From: Catenuloplanes niger
GTDB taxonomy: Bacteria; Actinomycetota; Actinomycetes; Mycobacteriales; Micromonosporaceae
Assembly: GCF_031458255.1 (NCBI RefSeq)
Contig: NZ_JAVDYC010000001.1
Location: 3,605,001-3,669,000 of the forward strand
Reading direction: 5' to 3'
DNA length: 64,000 nt
Shown here: one piece after another, positions 45,345 to 53,202 of the stretch
How positions within the stretch are numbered: the first letter of the stretch is position 1
How the letters are laid out: every line of letters starts with the position of its first letter
Position numbers and translations under genes: made by a program
Notes under the pieces: model-generated
What the model was told of the DNA's origin: nothing
Seen by the model: only the letters and a program-made list of their open reading frames with translations
Databases searched by the model: none

Positions 45345-45721
45345 CAGGCGGCCCGCCGGCCGTTGGGGCTCGGACGGCGACGCTGGCGGATCTCGAAGTC
45401 CGACCGGCCCGCGTCCTCATCGTCGAGCGCGACCACGAACGCCTCGAACCGGTTCTTGCACACCTTCGCGTACCCGGCCACGGCGAGCATCGCGTCCGCG
45501 GACCGCGAGATCGGCAGCGACACGACCTTGCCCCAGAACCGGGCACGGAACGCACCGACACCGTGCCGCTTCGCGTACCGGACAATCTTTGCCTTCACCA
45601 GCCCGGACAGTTCGTCCAGCTCGTCATGCCCGGCGATCCCGACCTGCCGGATCCCCTCCAGCATCATGATCAGTTCCTCGTCGTCGCGGATCTGGTCGAA
45701 GTTGAACAGTCGATCAGCCAT
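45344..45721 (-). CDS. hypothetical protein upstream of traB
   Basis: A 125-residue soluble protein with a mostly helical pattern (EELIMMLEGIRQVGIAGHDE) and a basic C-terminus (RQRRRPSPNGRRAA). The ATG at 45719-45721 has AAAGGAGA upstream. It is coupled to traB by a one-base overlap, so it may take part in transfer. No family is recognised. Confidence 0.65.
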   Translation of the reverse strand: MADRLFNFDQIRDDEELIMMLEGIRQVGIAGHDELDELSGLVKAKIVRYAKRHGVGAFRARFWGKVVSLPISRSADAMLAVAGYAKVCKNRFEAFVVALDDEDAGRSDFEIRQRRRPSPNGRRAA

Positions 45722-45741
45722 GATCAGTCTCCTTTCGCAGG

Positions 45742-46320
45742 TCAGAGGATGTGGTGGGAGAACAGACCGTTGCGGCGGACCTCGATCACGCCCTCGCGCA
45801 GGTACCGGCCTGCCTTCGGCGTGAGTCGCAGCGGGAGCTTCGGCGGGAGCTTGCGGAACGCTGCCAGCGGCACGCCCTCGGCGCCGGCGGTGATCAGGTC
45901 GACCTCGGCCATCTCGATCAGCGCCTTGTCGTCGACATCCGCGAGCTGCTTGACCTGCCGGACCTGCGCGAGCGGACTCGACCGGCGGTGCTCGCGCAGC
46001 AGCCGCAGCACCTTGTTCCAGGGCTGCGCGACCTTCGCCATACCGCCCGGGGTCAGGTACATGACCCCGAACTGCGTGATCCGGATCGGCGCCCGGTCGA
46101 CCAGCTCGGACCACAGGAACGGCATGTCACCGGCCTCGGTCGGCAGCCAGTACTGCACCCAGCCCCGCTCCTCCAGGGTCGCGAGGTCGTCGAAGTCCAG
46201 CGGCTGGCACTCGTTGAGGATCGTGACGATCCGCCGGCGCTGACCGGCGATCTCCATGTCGCGCATCCAGTTCAGCGCCCGCCACAGCGGGCTCGGCGTC
46301 GCGAAAAAGCTCTCAGACAT
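45742..46320 (-). CDS. hypothetical AICE protein, paralogue 1
   Basis: A 192-residue protein homologous to the next gene upstream (46313-46873). Both open with ESF(F/L)AT...LWRALNWM and share LDDL..LE.RGWV.YWLPT and a C-terminal PL.AFR.LP..LPLR.T.K. The end resembles a winged-helix module. The ATG is at 46318-46320; it overlaps its paralogue by eight bases. Its function is unknown; a DNA-binding or partner-selection role in transfer is possible. Confidence 0.7.
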   Translation of the reverse strand: MSESFFATPSPLWRALNWMRDMEIAGQRRRIVTILNECQPLDFDDLATLEERGWVQYWLPTEAGDMPFLWSELVDRAPIRITQFGVMYLTPGGMAKVAQPWNKVLRLLREHRRSSPLAQVRQVKQLADVDDKALIEMAEVDLITAGAEGVPLAAFRKLPPKLPLRLTPKAGRYLREGVIEVRRNGLFSHHIL

Positions 46321-46873
46321 AGCGATCGGCTCCCTCGATCGCGCCCTCGGGCAGGTACATCTCGGACTTCTTGGTGACCCGCAACGGCATGTCCGCGGGC
46401 AGGCGCCGGAACGCGGTCAGCGGCACCGGGTGGATGCCGGCGATCAGGTCGAGCCCGGCCATCTCCGTCAGCGTCGCGTTGTCCACGTCCGCGGACCTCA
46501 TCACCGCCTTGACCCGGGTCAGCGGGCTGCGCTGGATCTTGAACGGGTGCAGCACCCGCAGCACCCGGTTGAACGGGTGCCGGAGCTTCTTCTCCGCCGC
46601 CGGTGTCCCGGCGAGCCGCGCGAACGGCAGCTGGGCGAGGGCTGCGGCCCGGTAGCGCAGGTTGGCCAGCTCGAACGGCATCTCATCGGCCCCGGTGGGC
46701 AGCCAGTAGTGCACCCACCCGCGGTCTTCGAGCGCCTGGAGGTCATCGAGATCGAGCCACTGCGTGTCGACGGCCGCCGCGATCGTGGGCCGCACGCCAC
46801 GGGCCTGCGTGTCGTGCATCCAGTTCAGCGCCCGCCACAACTCGCGTCGCGTGGCCAGGAAGCTCTCAGCCAT
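46313..46873 (-). CDS. hypothetical AICE protein, paralogue 2
   Basis: A 186-residue tandem paralogue of 45742-46320. The ATG at 46871-46873 gives MAESFLATRRELWRALNWM; a longer in-frame reading upstream covers the zinc-finger gene and is rejected. It differs from its partner mainly in the middle (residues about 75-105), where it is more Ala/Arg-rich. Divergence after an in-element duplication is the simplest explanation. Confidence 0.7.
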   Translation of the reverse strand: MAESFLATRRELWRALNWMHDTQARGVRPTIAAAVDTQWLDLDDLQALEDRGWVHYWLPTGADEMPFELANLRYRAAALAQLPFARLAGTPAAEKKLRHPFNRVLRVLHPFKIQRSPLTRVKAVMRSADVDNATLTEMAGLDLIAGIHPVPLTAFRRLPADMPLRVTKKSEMYLPEGAIEGADRYV

Positions 46874-47177
46874 GGGTCCGGGACTCCTCTCGGGTGAGGG
46901 TCTGCATCTCGATCGGGGACAGCAGCCGGCGGCGCCAGCGCAGCAGGAACCGGTTGCGGACCGGGATCGCCCGGTGCCGCTCGATGTGGACGTCGATCGC
47001 GCCGGCCGGGTACATCCGGCGGCAGTGCAGGCATAGCGACCTGTCCACGCCGTCCGGGAGGGTGTCGGTGCCACCGCGGCGGGTCAGCGGGAGCGGGCGG
47101 CGCGGGATCAGGGGCAGCGGGAGCCGGCGGGTGCGTGGGGCGTTGGCGATGCGTGGCGCCACGAGTGGGGATGACAC
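46866..47177 (-). CDS. small C2H2 zinc-finger-like protein
   Basis: A 103-residue protein with a basic, Pro-rich first half and a C-x2-C-x11-H-x3-H motif (C49, C52, H64, H68; LCLHCRRMYPAGAIDVHIERH). The spacing fits a classical C2H2 finger, rare in bacteria outside the Ros/MucR family. The start is GTG 47175-47177 with GGAG upstream; an ATG at 47327 is an alternative. It overlaps the next gene by eight bases. It could be a DNA-binding regulator of the transfer operon. Confidence 0.6.
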   Translation of the reverse strand: MSSPLVAPRIANAPRTRRLPLPLIPRRPLPLTRRGGTDTLPDGVDRSLCLHCRRMYPAGAIDVHIERHRAIPVRNRFLLRWRRRLLSPIEMQTLTREESRTHG

Positions 47178-47316
47178 GATGTGGGTCTCCTCAGATCGGC
47201 CGTTTCGGCTGGATCGGATGGGGAGGGCCGGAGCGTGGCCGTTCAGGTTGCGAGCCAGGGAAGGCCACGCTCCGGGACCGTGTGGTGCGTGAGCGGCGGC
47301 GCTGCCGCTCACCGGG

Positions 47317-48423
47317 TCAGTGCTCATCGGTGCTGTGCAGCAGGTGCGCGAGCGCGGCGCCCATGCCGAGCACGGCCACGGGCAAACAGGCCACCGCGGC
47401 GGTGATCGGCCACGGCGCGGTCTCCCAGCCCCACGAGGCCATCAGGTGGTAGGCGACCTGGCCGAGCCCGCCGACCGCGAGCGACGCCAGCGCCGACCAC
47501 TTCGCGAACCGGCGCGCGGCCGCGGTGCGTGCGACGCCGGACAGCCAGGCCCACAGCGCGTACGCGGCGTAGGTCTCCACGCCGATCGGGAGCGTGATCG
47601 CGGTGTTCAGGTGGAAGTCGTCCACGATCCCCGGAAGCGGCTGCACGACCCCGAACCCGGACATCTGCCCGAGTTCCACCCACCCGGACCAGATCGCGAC
47701 GAACGCCGGCAGGCACAGGATCAGCACCGGCCACACCACCGGCCGCCGCGCCGCAACCGCCGGCACCGGACTGGCGGGCGCGACGTCGGACACCGGGGCC
47801 GCCTGGTCGACGGCCGGGGCGGCACCGGCGGAAATGCCGGGCTGATCGACCATCGGCGCGTCGGTGAAGTCGTTCGTGTCCGTCCCGCCGATCGGCGCGA
47901 ACTCGCCCGGTCCGGGCTGCGTCATGACCTCGGGAGCGGCCACGTCGGCATCAGCCGGTTCGCCCGCCGGACCCGCGTTGGCCGTCTCGCTCTCGGTGCG
48001 GGCGGGCGGGGCTACCGCAGCAGGCTGCGCGGTCGGGACAGAAGCCTCATCGGCAGCGTCACCGGTCTCCGTGTTGGCGAGATCCGGCACGGCCGACAGG
48101 CGGCGCGGGGACGGCGCGGCGGGCAGCTCAGCCGGGGCGGAAGCCTCGCCGCGGACCAGCCTCAGCAGTGAAGCTCGGACCGCCTCACGGTGCTCCGGGG
48201 CGAGGTCGCCACTGGTGAACATGCCGCCCACGACATCCCAGTTGACCCGCGCCAGCGCCGTACGCACGTCACCGGCCCGGTCGGAACCGACCCGCAACGC
48301 GGTCTTCAGCCGGTCCCGCGACGGCAGCCCACCCAGCTCGATCGCCACGTCGAGCGCGGCAGGCAGATACGGCAGCACCTTCGCCGGAACGACGAACTCC
48401 TCCACCACTGCGGGGCTGCTCAT
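47317..48423 (-). CDS. DUF2637-like membrane protein of the transfer region
   Basis: A 368-residue protein. A soluble N-terminal domain (about 1-100; VLPYLPAALDVAIELGGLPSRDRLKTAL resembles a wHTH) is followed by a long Ala/Pro-rich acidic linker and four membrane segments (about 235-365), the DUF2637 pattern seen in many Streptomyces conjugative elements. The ATG is at 48421-48423. It is probably a Spd-like spread protein or a membrane-linked regulator. Confidence 0.75.
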   Translation of the reverse strand: MSSPAVVEEFVVPAKVLPYLPAALDVAIELGGLPSRDRLKTALRVGSDRAGDVRTALARVNWDVVGGMFTSGDLAPEHREAVRASLLRLVRGEASAPAELPAAPSPRRLSAVPDLANTETGDAADEASVPTAQPAAVAPPARTESETANAGPAGEPADADVAAPEVMTQPGPGEFAPIGGTDTNDFTDAPMVDQPGISAGAAPAVDQAAPVSDVAPASPVPAVAARRPVVWPVLILCLPAFVAIWSGWVELGQMSGFGVVQPLPGIVDDFHLNTAITLPIGVETYAAYALWAWLSGVARTAAARRFAKWSALASLAVGGLGQVAYHLMASWGWETAPWPITAAVACLPVAVLGMGAALAHLLHSTDEH

Positions 48424-48662
48424 GCCGCCACCTCCGGCAGCGCCATGCCGGCGTCGACCAGGTGGCCGCGGTGACGGAGCGCCAGCTTGACCGCGCTGGG
48501 CACGTACAGCCGCGGGGTGCGGCCGGTGTCGAAGCAGTCGCCGCACAGCGTCATGCAGACCACGCCGACCGCCGTCTCGGCCTCGTACACGTCCAGCTCA
48601 AAGTCCCCGTCACACGCGTCGCACTCACGGGCGACCGGGCAGGGCAGCGTGAACTCGTCCAT
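48420..48662 (-). CDS. small cysteine-rich protein, zinc-ribbon-like
   Basis: An 80-residue protein with six cysteines in two pairs of knuckles (CPVARECDACDGDF and CMTLCGDC), suggesting a zinc ribbon. The ATG is at 48660-48662; it overlaps genes on both sides (four bases with the membrane gene, one with the upstream gene). Function unknown. Confidence 0.6.
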   Translation of the reverse strand: MDEFTLPCPVARECDACDGDFELDVYEAETAVGVVCMTLCGDCFDTGRTPRLYVPSAVKLALRHRGHLVDAGMALPEVAA

Positions 48663-48895
48663 TAGGCCACCGCCCGCAGAGAAGCGGTACGGGGACGCAG
48701 CGCCACAACCACCGCGCGAGACGCGCGGGCCTCTACGCGCCGCGCCCGGCGCCAGTAGTTGTCGACCGGCGTCACGCCGAGCGCGCGGATCTCCGCGTCC
48801 AGCTCGGCAAGGTCCGCCTCGATCTCCGGCCACTCGGCGTCGATCGACGCGAGGTCTTCGGGGGACGGCTCTGGGCCGACCTCTTCCAGCTCCAC
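48662..48895 (-). CDS. small acidic/basic hypothetical protein
   Basis: A 77-residue protein with an acidic N-terminal helix (EEVGPEPSPEDLASIDAEW) and a basic C-terminal half (YWRRARRVEARASR). The start is GTG 48893-48895 after AAGGAG. It is the first gene of the long minus-strand AICE operon and lies beside the TTGCG repeat region that controls both directions. Confidence 0.6.
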   Translation of the reverse strand: MELEEVGPEPSPEDLASIDAEWPEIEADLAELDAEIRALGVTPVDNYWRRARRVEARASRAVVVALRPRTASLRAVA

Positions 48896-48910
48896 GGCTT
48901 CTCCTTGATG

Positions 48911-48985
48911 TTGCGCGCATTTGTTGCGCTTTGCTGTTGCGCAACACGGTAGCGAAACGCAACCGGGTTGCGCAAGGGGGTTGCG
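48911..48985. promoter_or_regulatory. TTGCG operator array in the divergent gap
   Basis: TTGCG half-sites start at 48911, 48924, 48937, 48968 and 48981 on plus; 48937-48944 and 48968-48975 are the full palindrome TTGCGCAA, and an extra inverted half-site is at 48958-48962. Many are exactly 13 bases apart. The array fills the gap between the minus operon (start 48895) and the plus gene (start 48999), as expected for a switch controlled by one of the AICE regulators. Confidence 0.65.
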
Positions 48986-48998
48986 ATAACCTGGGAAC

Positions 48999-49235
48999 AT
49001 GGCTGATGAGCGGGACGCGCTAACCGCTGCAACTAGGCAGTACGAGCAGACCGAGGTGGCTCATGAGAGCGCCCGGCAGCAGGCGATTCAGGCTGTCCTA
49101 GACGCCCTGCGCGTTGGCATTGGCCCGGCCGAGGTGGAGCGTCTGTCGCCCTTCAGCGGCGCCTACATCCGAAAGCTCGCACGTGAGAACGGCATCCCCG
49201 CGGCGCCGCCGGGACCCAAGCGAACGAGCGCGTAA
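48999..49235 (+). CDS. small helix-turn-helix protein
   Basis: A 78-residue protein: a helical first half followed by GIGPAEVERLSPFSGAYIRKLARENGI, a typical helix-turn-helix of the kind found in AICE KorA/Tra-type repressors and ParB-like HTH proteins. It lies directly beside the TTGCG array, so it may be the regulator of that site. The ATG is at 48999; the ribosome binding site is weak. Confidence 0.7.
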   Translation: MADERDALTAATRQYEQTEVAHESARQQAIQAVLDALRVGIGPAEVERLSPFSGAYIRKLARENGIPAAPPGPKRTSA

Positions 49236-49380
49236 CCGATCTTCGGCTTCTTCGTGGCTGTGGTGGAACATCATCGGCCTCCAATGAGTGCCGCCAATCG
49301 CGGGATCTTCACACCCGGCATCGATCAGGCACACTGAGAGCATCCGCCGCGTGTGGCGCGCGAGACGAGGCCGTGATGTG

Positions 49381-49410
49381 GCCGGGCCGACTTGGCCATG
49401 TCGGCCCGGC
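49381..49410 (+). promoter_or_regulatory. hairpin/operator before the XRE regulator gene
   Basis: A perfect 11-bp inverted repeat GCCGGGCCGAC/GTCGGCCCGGC around an eight-base loop, ending just before the GAGGGAG ribosome binding site of the XRE-TPR gene. It may be an autoregulatory site or attenuator. The rest of 49236-49380 shows nothing notable. Confidence 0.5.
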
Positions 49411-49422
49411 GAGGGAGTGAGC

Positions 49423-50859
49423 ATGGGGCAGCCGCGGAAGATGTTGAGGCCGGACAGGTCCGCCCGTGACCTGTGGGGAGCGGAACTCCGTGCCTTGCGC
49501 GACCGGCATGGGCTGTCTCTCGCAGAGCTGGCGTCCCGGATCTACTACGACGCATCTCACCTGGGAAAGTTCGAGCGCGCGGAGCGGAAGCCACCACGGG
49601 GGATCGCTGAGGCGTGCGATCAAGTCCTCGGCGGGACCGGTGTGCTCGTGCGGCTTTGGGACGCCATGCAGGCCGCGAGCCGGCATGAGGCCACGCCCGG
49701 AAACGCGGCCAACCCGCCGAGGCATGAGGCCAATCTAGGGGCCGATGAGGCGGGTTTGATCTCTGGCCTAGCGATCGGCACCAGCGCGGCGGCAGCATCG
49801 GGGGACGAGGCCGTTTCCCTGCCGGTGCTGCTTGACGGAAAGGTCGTCTACGTGTCCGTAACTCGTCGCGCCCTGCTGAAGCTGACTGGGGCGTCAGCCG
49901 CCCTCGCCGTGCCCGCGCTTGGTGCGCCGACTCCTGCACTCGGCGCACCAGTTGCACCTGCTCCAGACGCGAACCCGATTGAGCACTTGACCGCGGTGCG
50001 GCGGGTGCTCATCGACAATGACAACCTCTTCGGACCGCGAGCTGTCATCCCCGCCGTCCAGCACCAGATCGGAGTCATGGGGCACCTACGCGACCAGCTC
50101 GCTGGCGTGGACCGGCGTAACCTCACCCAGTTGCGAGCGCAGTTCGCCGAGTTTGCGTCGTGGCTGCACCAGGATGCGGGGGACTTCACCCAGGCCCAGT
50201 TCTGGCTCGATCGGGCGCTGGAATGGGCATACGCCGGAACCGATCATGACCTGGCCGCGTACGTCTTCGCGCGAAAGGCGCAGCTCGCCGGCGACATGGG
50301 CGACCCGATGCAGGCGATCGACATGGGTCAGGCCGCAGAGGACATGGCACGGCCAGGGACTCGGCTGGCGGCGATCGCAGCCGTATACACCGCGCACGGA
50401 CACGCCCTGCGCAACGACTCGGATGCTGCGGATCGGGCCTACGAGCGGGCGCGTGTGCTGGTAGCCCGCGGGGACTTCGACCCGGCCTCGACGTGGGGCA
50501 TATGGCTGGATCAGGCGTACATCAGCGTGCACCAGGCGCGCAGTCTCCATGCGCTCGGGCAGCATGAGGGCGCGGCGGCTGGCTTCGCCACCGCGATCAC
50601 CAACACGCCGGCTGGCTACCACCGCGACCGAGGTGTCTACCTGGCGCGTCAGGCAGCCGCGCACCGTGGCGCCAGGCAGCCCGAGCAGGCCGCGGGCATC
50701 GGCATGCAGGCGCTCGCCGTAGGCGCGGCCACCCAGTCCGCGCGCATCCTGACCGAGCTGGCGACCCTCGATGTCGATCTGATGAGCCGGTGGCCCTCGG
50801 TGCCCGAGGTTGCCGCCTTCCACCAGGCGCTGACCAGCGCCGTTCCATCCGCCGCCTGA
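49423..50859 (+). CDS. XRE-family regulator with C-terminal TPR-like domain
   Basis: A 478-residue protein. The N-terminal XRE helix-turn-helix is at about residues 15-70 (LWGAELRALRDRHGLSLAELA). The middle holds a linker with RRALLKLTGASAALAVPALGAP, and the C-terminal 250 residues form TPR-like helical repeats (e.g. AQFWLDRALEWAYAGTDHDL). Such proteins regulate AICE or secondary metabolism genes in actinomycetes. The ATG at 49423 follows GAGGGAG. It is adjacent to a RibD-like gene, a recurrent pairing in actinomycete elements. Confidence 0.85.
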   Translation: MGQPRKMLRPDRSARDLWGAELRALRDRHGLSLAELASRIYYDASHLGKFERAERKPPRGIAEACDQVLGGTGVLVRLWDAMQAASRHEATPGNAANPPRHEANLGADEAGLISGLAIGTSAAAASGDEAVSLPVLLDGKVVYVSVTRRALLKLTGASAALAVPALGAPTPALGAPVAPAPDANPIEHLTAVRRVLIDNDNLFGPRAVIPAVQHQIGVMGHLRDQLAGVDRRNLTQLRAQFAEFASWLHQDAGDFTQAQFWLDRALEWAYAGTDHDLAAYVFARKAQLAGDMGDPMQAIDMGQAAEDMARPGTRLAAIAAVYTAHGHALRNDSDAADRAYERARVLVARGDFDPASTWGIWLDQAYISVHQARSLHALGQHEGAAAGFATAITNTPAGYHRDRGVYLARQAAAHRGARQPEQAAGIGMQALAVGAATQSARILTELATLDVDLMSRWPSVPEVAAFHQALTSAVPSAA

Positions 50860-50872
50860 CCCTGGAGACCAG

Positions 50873-51553
50873 ATGAGCCGCCCGTACGTGCTGTTGAGCG
50901 TCGCCACCTCAATCGACAGCCGGATTGACGATGCCAGCACTGATCGACTCCTACTGTCCAACGCCGAGGACTTCGACCGGGTGGACCAGGTGCGCGCCGA
51001 GTCTGACGCCATCCTGATCGGCGCGGGCACGATGCGGGCGGACAACCCCCGCCTGCTGGTCAACAGTGAGGCTCGGCGTGCCGCGCGGGTGGCTGCCGGG
51101 AAGCCAGCCTTCCCTCTGAAGGTCACCATCACCGCGAGCGGCGACATCGATCCTGGCCTGAAGTTCTGGCACCACGGCGGAGACAAGATCGCGTACACGA
51201 CCGATGCAGGCGCGGAGAAGCTGCGCGAGCGCCTGGACGGCCTGGCTGAGGTGGTGTCGCTCGGCGAGACGATCGACCTCGGACGGCTGCTTGATGACTT
51301 GGGCGCGCGAGGGATCGAGCGCCTGATGGTGGAGGGCGGCAGCTCCGTGCACACCGCGTTCCTGTCCGCGGGCCTGGCCGATGAGCTTCATCTGGCAGTC
51401 GCGCCTTTGATCGTCGGAGATGCGGCGGCACCGCCTTTCCTGCGGCCAGCGGCATACCCGGGCGGATCAACGCGGCGCATGCAGCTCGCCGAGGTGCGCG
51501 CCGTGGGGGACGTGGCGCTGTTGCGATACCTGCCGAAGGAAGGCGCCGCGTAG
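50873..51553 (+). CDS. RibD C-terminal-domain reductase (DHFR-like fold)
   Basis: A 226-residue protein with MSRPYVLLSVATSIDSRID, AILIGAGTMRADNPRL and MVEGGSSVHTAFL, matching the NADPH-dependent pyrimidine reductase domain of RibD. It lacks a deaminase domain, so it is a standalone reductase of riboflavin-type pyrimidines or an unrelated substrate. It lies 13 bases after the XRE-TPR gene and is the last AICE gene before attR. It is a cargo gene of unknown benefit to the host. Confidence 0.88.
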   Translation: MSRPYVLLSVATSIDSRIDDASTDRLLLSNAEDFDRVDQVRAESDAILIGAGTMRADNPRLLVNSEARRAARVAAGKPAFPLKVTITASGDIDPGLKFWHHGGDKIAYTTDAGAEKLRERLDGLAEVVSLGETIDLGRLLDDLGARGIERLMVEGGSSVHTAFLSAGLADELHLAVAPLIVGDAAAPPFLRPAAYPGGSTRRMQLAEVRAVGDVALLRYLPKEGAA

Positions 51554-51638
51554 CTAGGCAGGCCACCTGCCGCCCCCATACCTCCCCCAGCGAGCACGTA
51601 CAGAGGTGTTCTTGCAGGTAAATACGGGGGTAGGAGGG

Positions 51639-51693
51639 GGACTGTAAATCCGTCGCGAAAGCTACAGAGGTTCGAATCCTCTACCCGCCACCA
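51639..51693 (+). repeat. attR core of the AICE
   Basis: 55-base perfect repeat of the 3' part of tRNA-Tyr (36721-36775). It lacks the 5' half, so it is not a tRNA gene. It marks the right end of the element. Confidence 0.93.
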
Positions 51694-51701
51694 GGCAGAG
51701 T

Positions 51702-51739
51702 GAAAGCCCCGATCAGCGGAAACGCCGATCGGGGCTTTC
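51702..51739 (+). terminator. terminator after att copy 2
   Basis: A perfect 13-bp stem (51702-51714 with 51727-51739) with an AGCGGAAACGCC loop that can form a small GCG-GAAA-CGC hairpin. It sits at the same distance from the att core as the terminators of copies 1 and 3. Confidence 0.75.
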
Positions 51740-52363
51740 CCCGTTCTTTCCGGCTGATACCAGCCGCGTACGGCCGTCCACGGGTAGTGGTGGGCAGGTC
51801 GATCATGCTGTTCCCGCCGGTCGCGGCCCCGCTTGTGGCCACCGACGCACCCATCCGTCTGAGCGTCCCGTCTGCCGTCGACCCACCCGACAGGGAGCTG
51901 TGGGGAACGCTCTTCATCCGCCGGCTCGAATGGCTCGAAAGAAGCCCGTCGAGACGCGACGGCGCCTTGACGCCTACCAAGAGTTCAGCCGCCAGGTCTG
52001 GGACGTCGGTACCTCCCTTCAGGCGGTTAAGGCGCTCGCACCCGTCTCAGGGCAGCTTCCCGGAGGTGTCGCGTGGCACCCGACCAAGATCCTGATGCCC
52101 CGGCTGTCACGGTGAACCCGATGAGCTGGGTCCGTCGGGCCACGTTCTGGTGGAGCGGCCACCGCGGGACGCCACTTCGACCAGCGGCCGACCGCGGGCA
52201 GATCGCGGGCAAGGGCAGGCGGGACGTCGATGGCTGACTCGGTGCCAACGCCATCAGTTGTGGGAAGCCGAACGATGCTGTGTTCAGCAGGTGCGATTCT
52301 CCCTCCGGCCTGCGTATCGTGGACGGCGAGACGACCAGTTGAGTGGGGTGGAGGTGTGGCCGC
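51740..52363. other. stretch without a recognisable gene
   Basis: About 620 bases between the second terminator and the Uma2 gene. Short frames on both strands show no family resemblance and no convincing ribosome binding sites. It is probably decayed element DNA. Confidence 0.5.
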
Positions 52364-52927
52364 ATGAGCGTGGCTGTCATCGGGCACGTCGGTCCCTGGA
52401 GTGAGACCGAGTACCTGGCCCTCGGCGAGACGCTGGATCGAATCGAATTGATCGATGGGAGCCTGTTGGTGAGCCCGGCCCCGAGCAAGCGCCACCAGCA
52501 CGTCTCTCGCCGTCTGGCTGCCGCGCTGGAGGATGCCGCCACTCCTGCGGACCTCTGGGTCTTCGAGGCCGTCAACCTCCGTCTGCGTGGCGACCGGATC
52601 GTCATCCCGGACCTGGTGGTCGCGGACACCGATGACGAGGGAGTCGTGGTCGAGGCCGGCGAGACGGTCTTGGTCGGCGAAGTGGTCTCACCGGGTAACG
52701 CCGCCGCCGATCGCCTGGTCAAGATGCAGCTCTACGCCGCGGCCGGCATCCCTTGGTATCTCCTGGTCGAGCAGGCTCAGGATGACGTGGCGTTGCGTCT
52801 GCTCCGGCTGGAGGGCGCACATTACGTCGAGCACGCCGTGGCGGAGTATGGCGAGACCCTCACGGCGAGCGAGCCGTTCGCCATGTCGATCGATACGAGC
52901 GCGCTTCTGTCGCGTACCCGGCGATAG
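52364..52927 (+). CDS. Uma2-family (DUF820) nuclease-like protein
   Basis: A 187-residue PD-(D/E)XK-like protein. Family motifs are [39 protein letters not shown] (D in the predicted active site), [33 protein letters not shown]. The ATG at 52364 follows GGAGG. Uma2 proteins are abundant in actinobacteria and cyanobacteria and of unknown function. Lying between two att copies, it may be cargo of the older insertion. Confidence 0.85.
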   Translation: MSVAVIGHVGPWSETEYLALGETLDRIELIDGSLLVSPAPSKRHQHVSRRLAAALEDAATPADLWVFEAVNLRLRGDRIVIPDLVVADTDDEGVVVEAGETVLVGEVVSPGNAAADRLVKMQLYAAAGIPWYLLVEQAQDDVALRLLRLEGAHYVEHAVAEYGETLTASEPFAMSIDTSALLSRTRR

Positions 52928-53042
52928 CGCCGTACGGGCTCTGCCCCGCCGTGGGCAGATCGTGGGCAGTTCGGTTGGCAGGCCTCGTAGCTCGGATGAA
53001 ATGCCAGGTAGACGGGCTGCTGGGCGCGCATCCGTGACGCCC

Positions 53043-53092
53043 TGTAAATCCGTCGCAAAGCTACCGAGATTCGCATCCGCTACCCGCCACCA
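53043..53092 (+). repeat. third, degenerate tRNA-Tyr att copy
   Basis: Matches the 3' part of tRNA-Tyr with one deletion and four substitutions in about 51 bases, keeping the CTGTAAATCCGTCGC start and the CTACCCGCCACCA end. It lacks the 5' half of the tRNA. Confidence 0.85.
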
Positions 53093-53100
53093 CAAGGCAT

Positions 53101-53140
53101 AACGGCCTCTTACCAGCGGCAACGCGGGTGAGAGGCCGTT
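53101..53140 (+). terminator. terminator after att copy 3
   Basis: A 10-bp stem AACGGCCTCT/AGAGGCCGTT extended by four more pairs, with a loop containing GCG-GCAA-CGC. The inner loop resembles that of the terminator after copy 2. Confidence 0.75.
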
Positions 53141-53202
53141 CTCGTGGTGGCGCGGGATTTCGATCGGATGCGTGCCAATGGTGCGGCCCGAACGGGATGG
53201 CG

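Larger units (their letters stand above)
36721..51693. mobile_element. AICE integrated in tRNA-Tyr
   Basis: An integrative and conjugative element of about 14.9 kb, bounded by perfect 55-bp att repeats. Reading away from attL it carries integrase, excisionase, a GTGACA repeat cluster, a DUF3987 protein, a C5 methyltransferase, a PrimPol-SLOG protein, two small proteins, a repeat array, a TraB translocase, six small or membrane proteins, a divergent regulatory region, a small HTH protein, an XRE-TPR regulator and a RibD-like reductase. The single FtsK-like transfer protein and the lack of relaxase or type IV secretion genes define the actinomycete double-stranded DNA transfer type. All core genes look intact, so it may be mobile. 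Confidence 0.93.
51694..53092. mobile_element. remnant of an older insertion at tRNA-Tyr
   Basis: The 1.4 kb between attR and a third, decayed att copy (53043-53092). It holds only a Uma2-family gene. The pattern suggests an earlier element integrated at the same site and lost most of its genes before the present AICE arrived. Confidence 0.6.

Noticed and set aside
51639-51693. A second tRNA-Tyr gene
   Set aside because: Only the 3' part from the anticodon stem is present; the D arm and the 5' acceptor strand are missing, so it is an att copy.
36721-51693. A prophage rather than an AICE
   Set aside because: There are no capsid, terminase, tail or lysis genes; a TraB translocase and Spd-like membrane proteins indicate conjugation.
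51900-52115. A 71-codon plus-strand frame between attR and the Uma2 gene
   Set aside because: No family similarity and a weak start; overlaps equally plausible frames on both strands. Probably decayed DNA.
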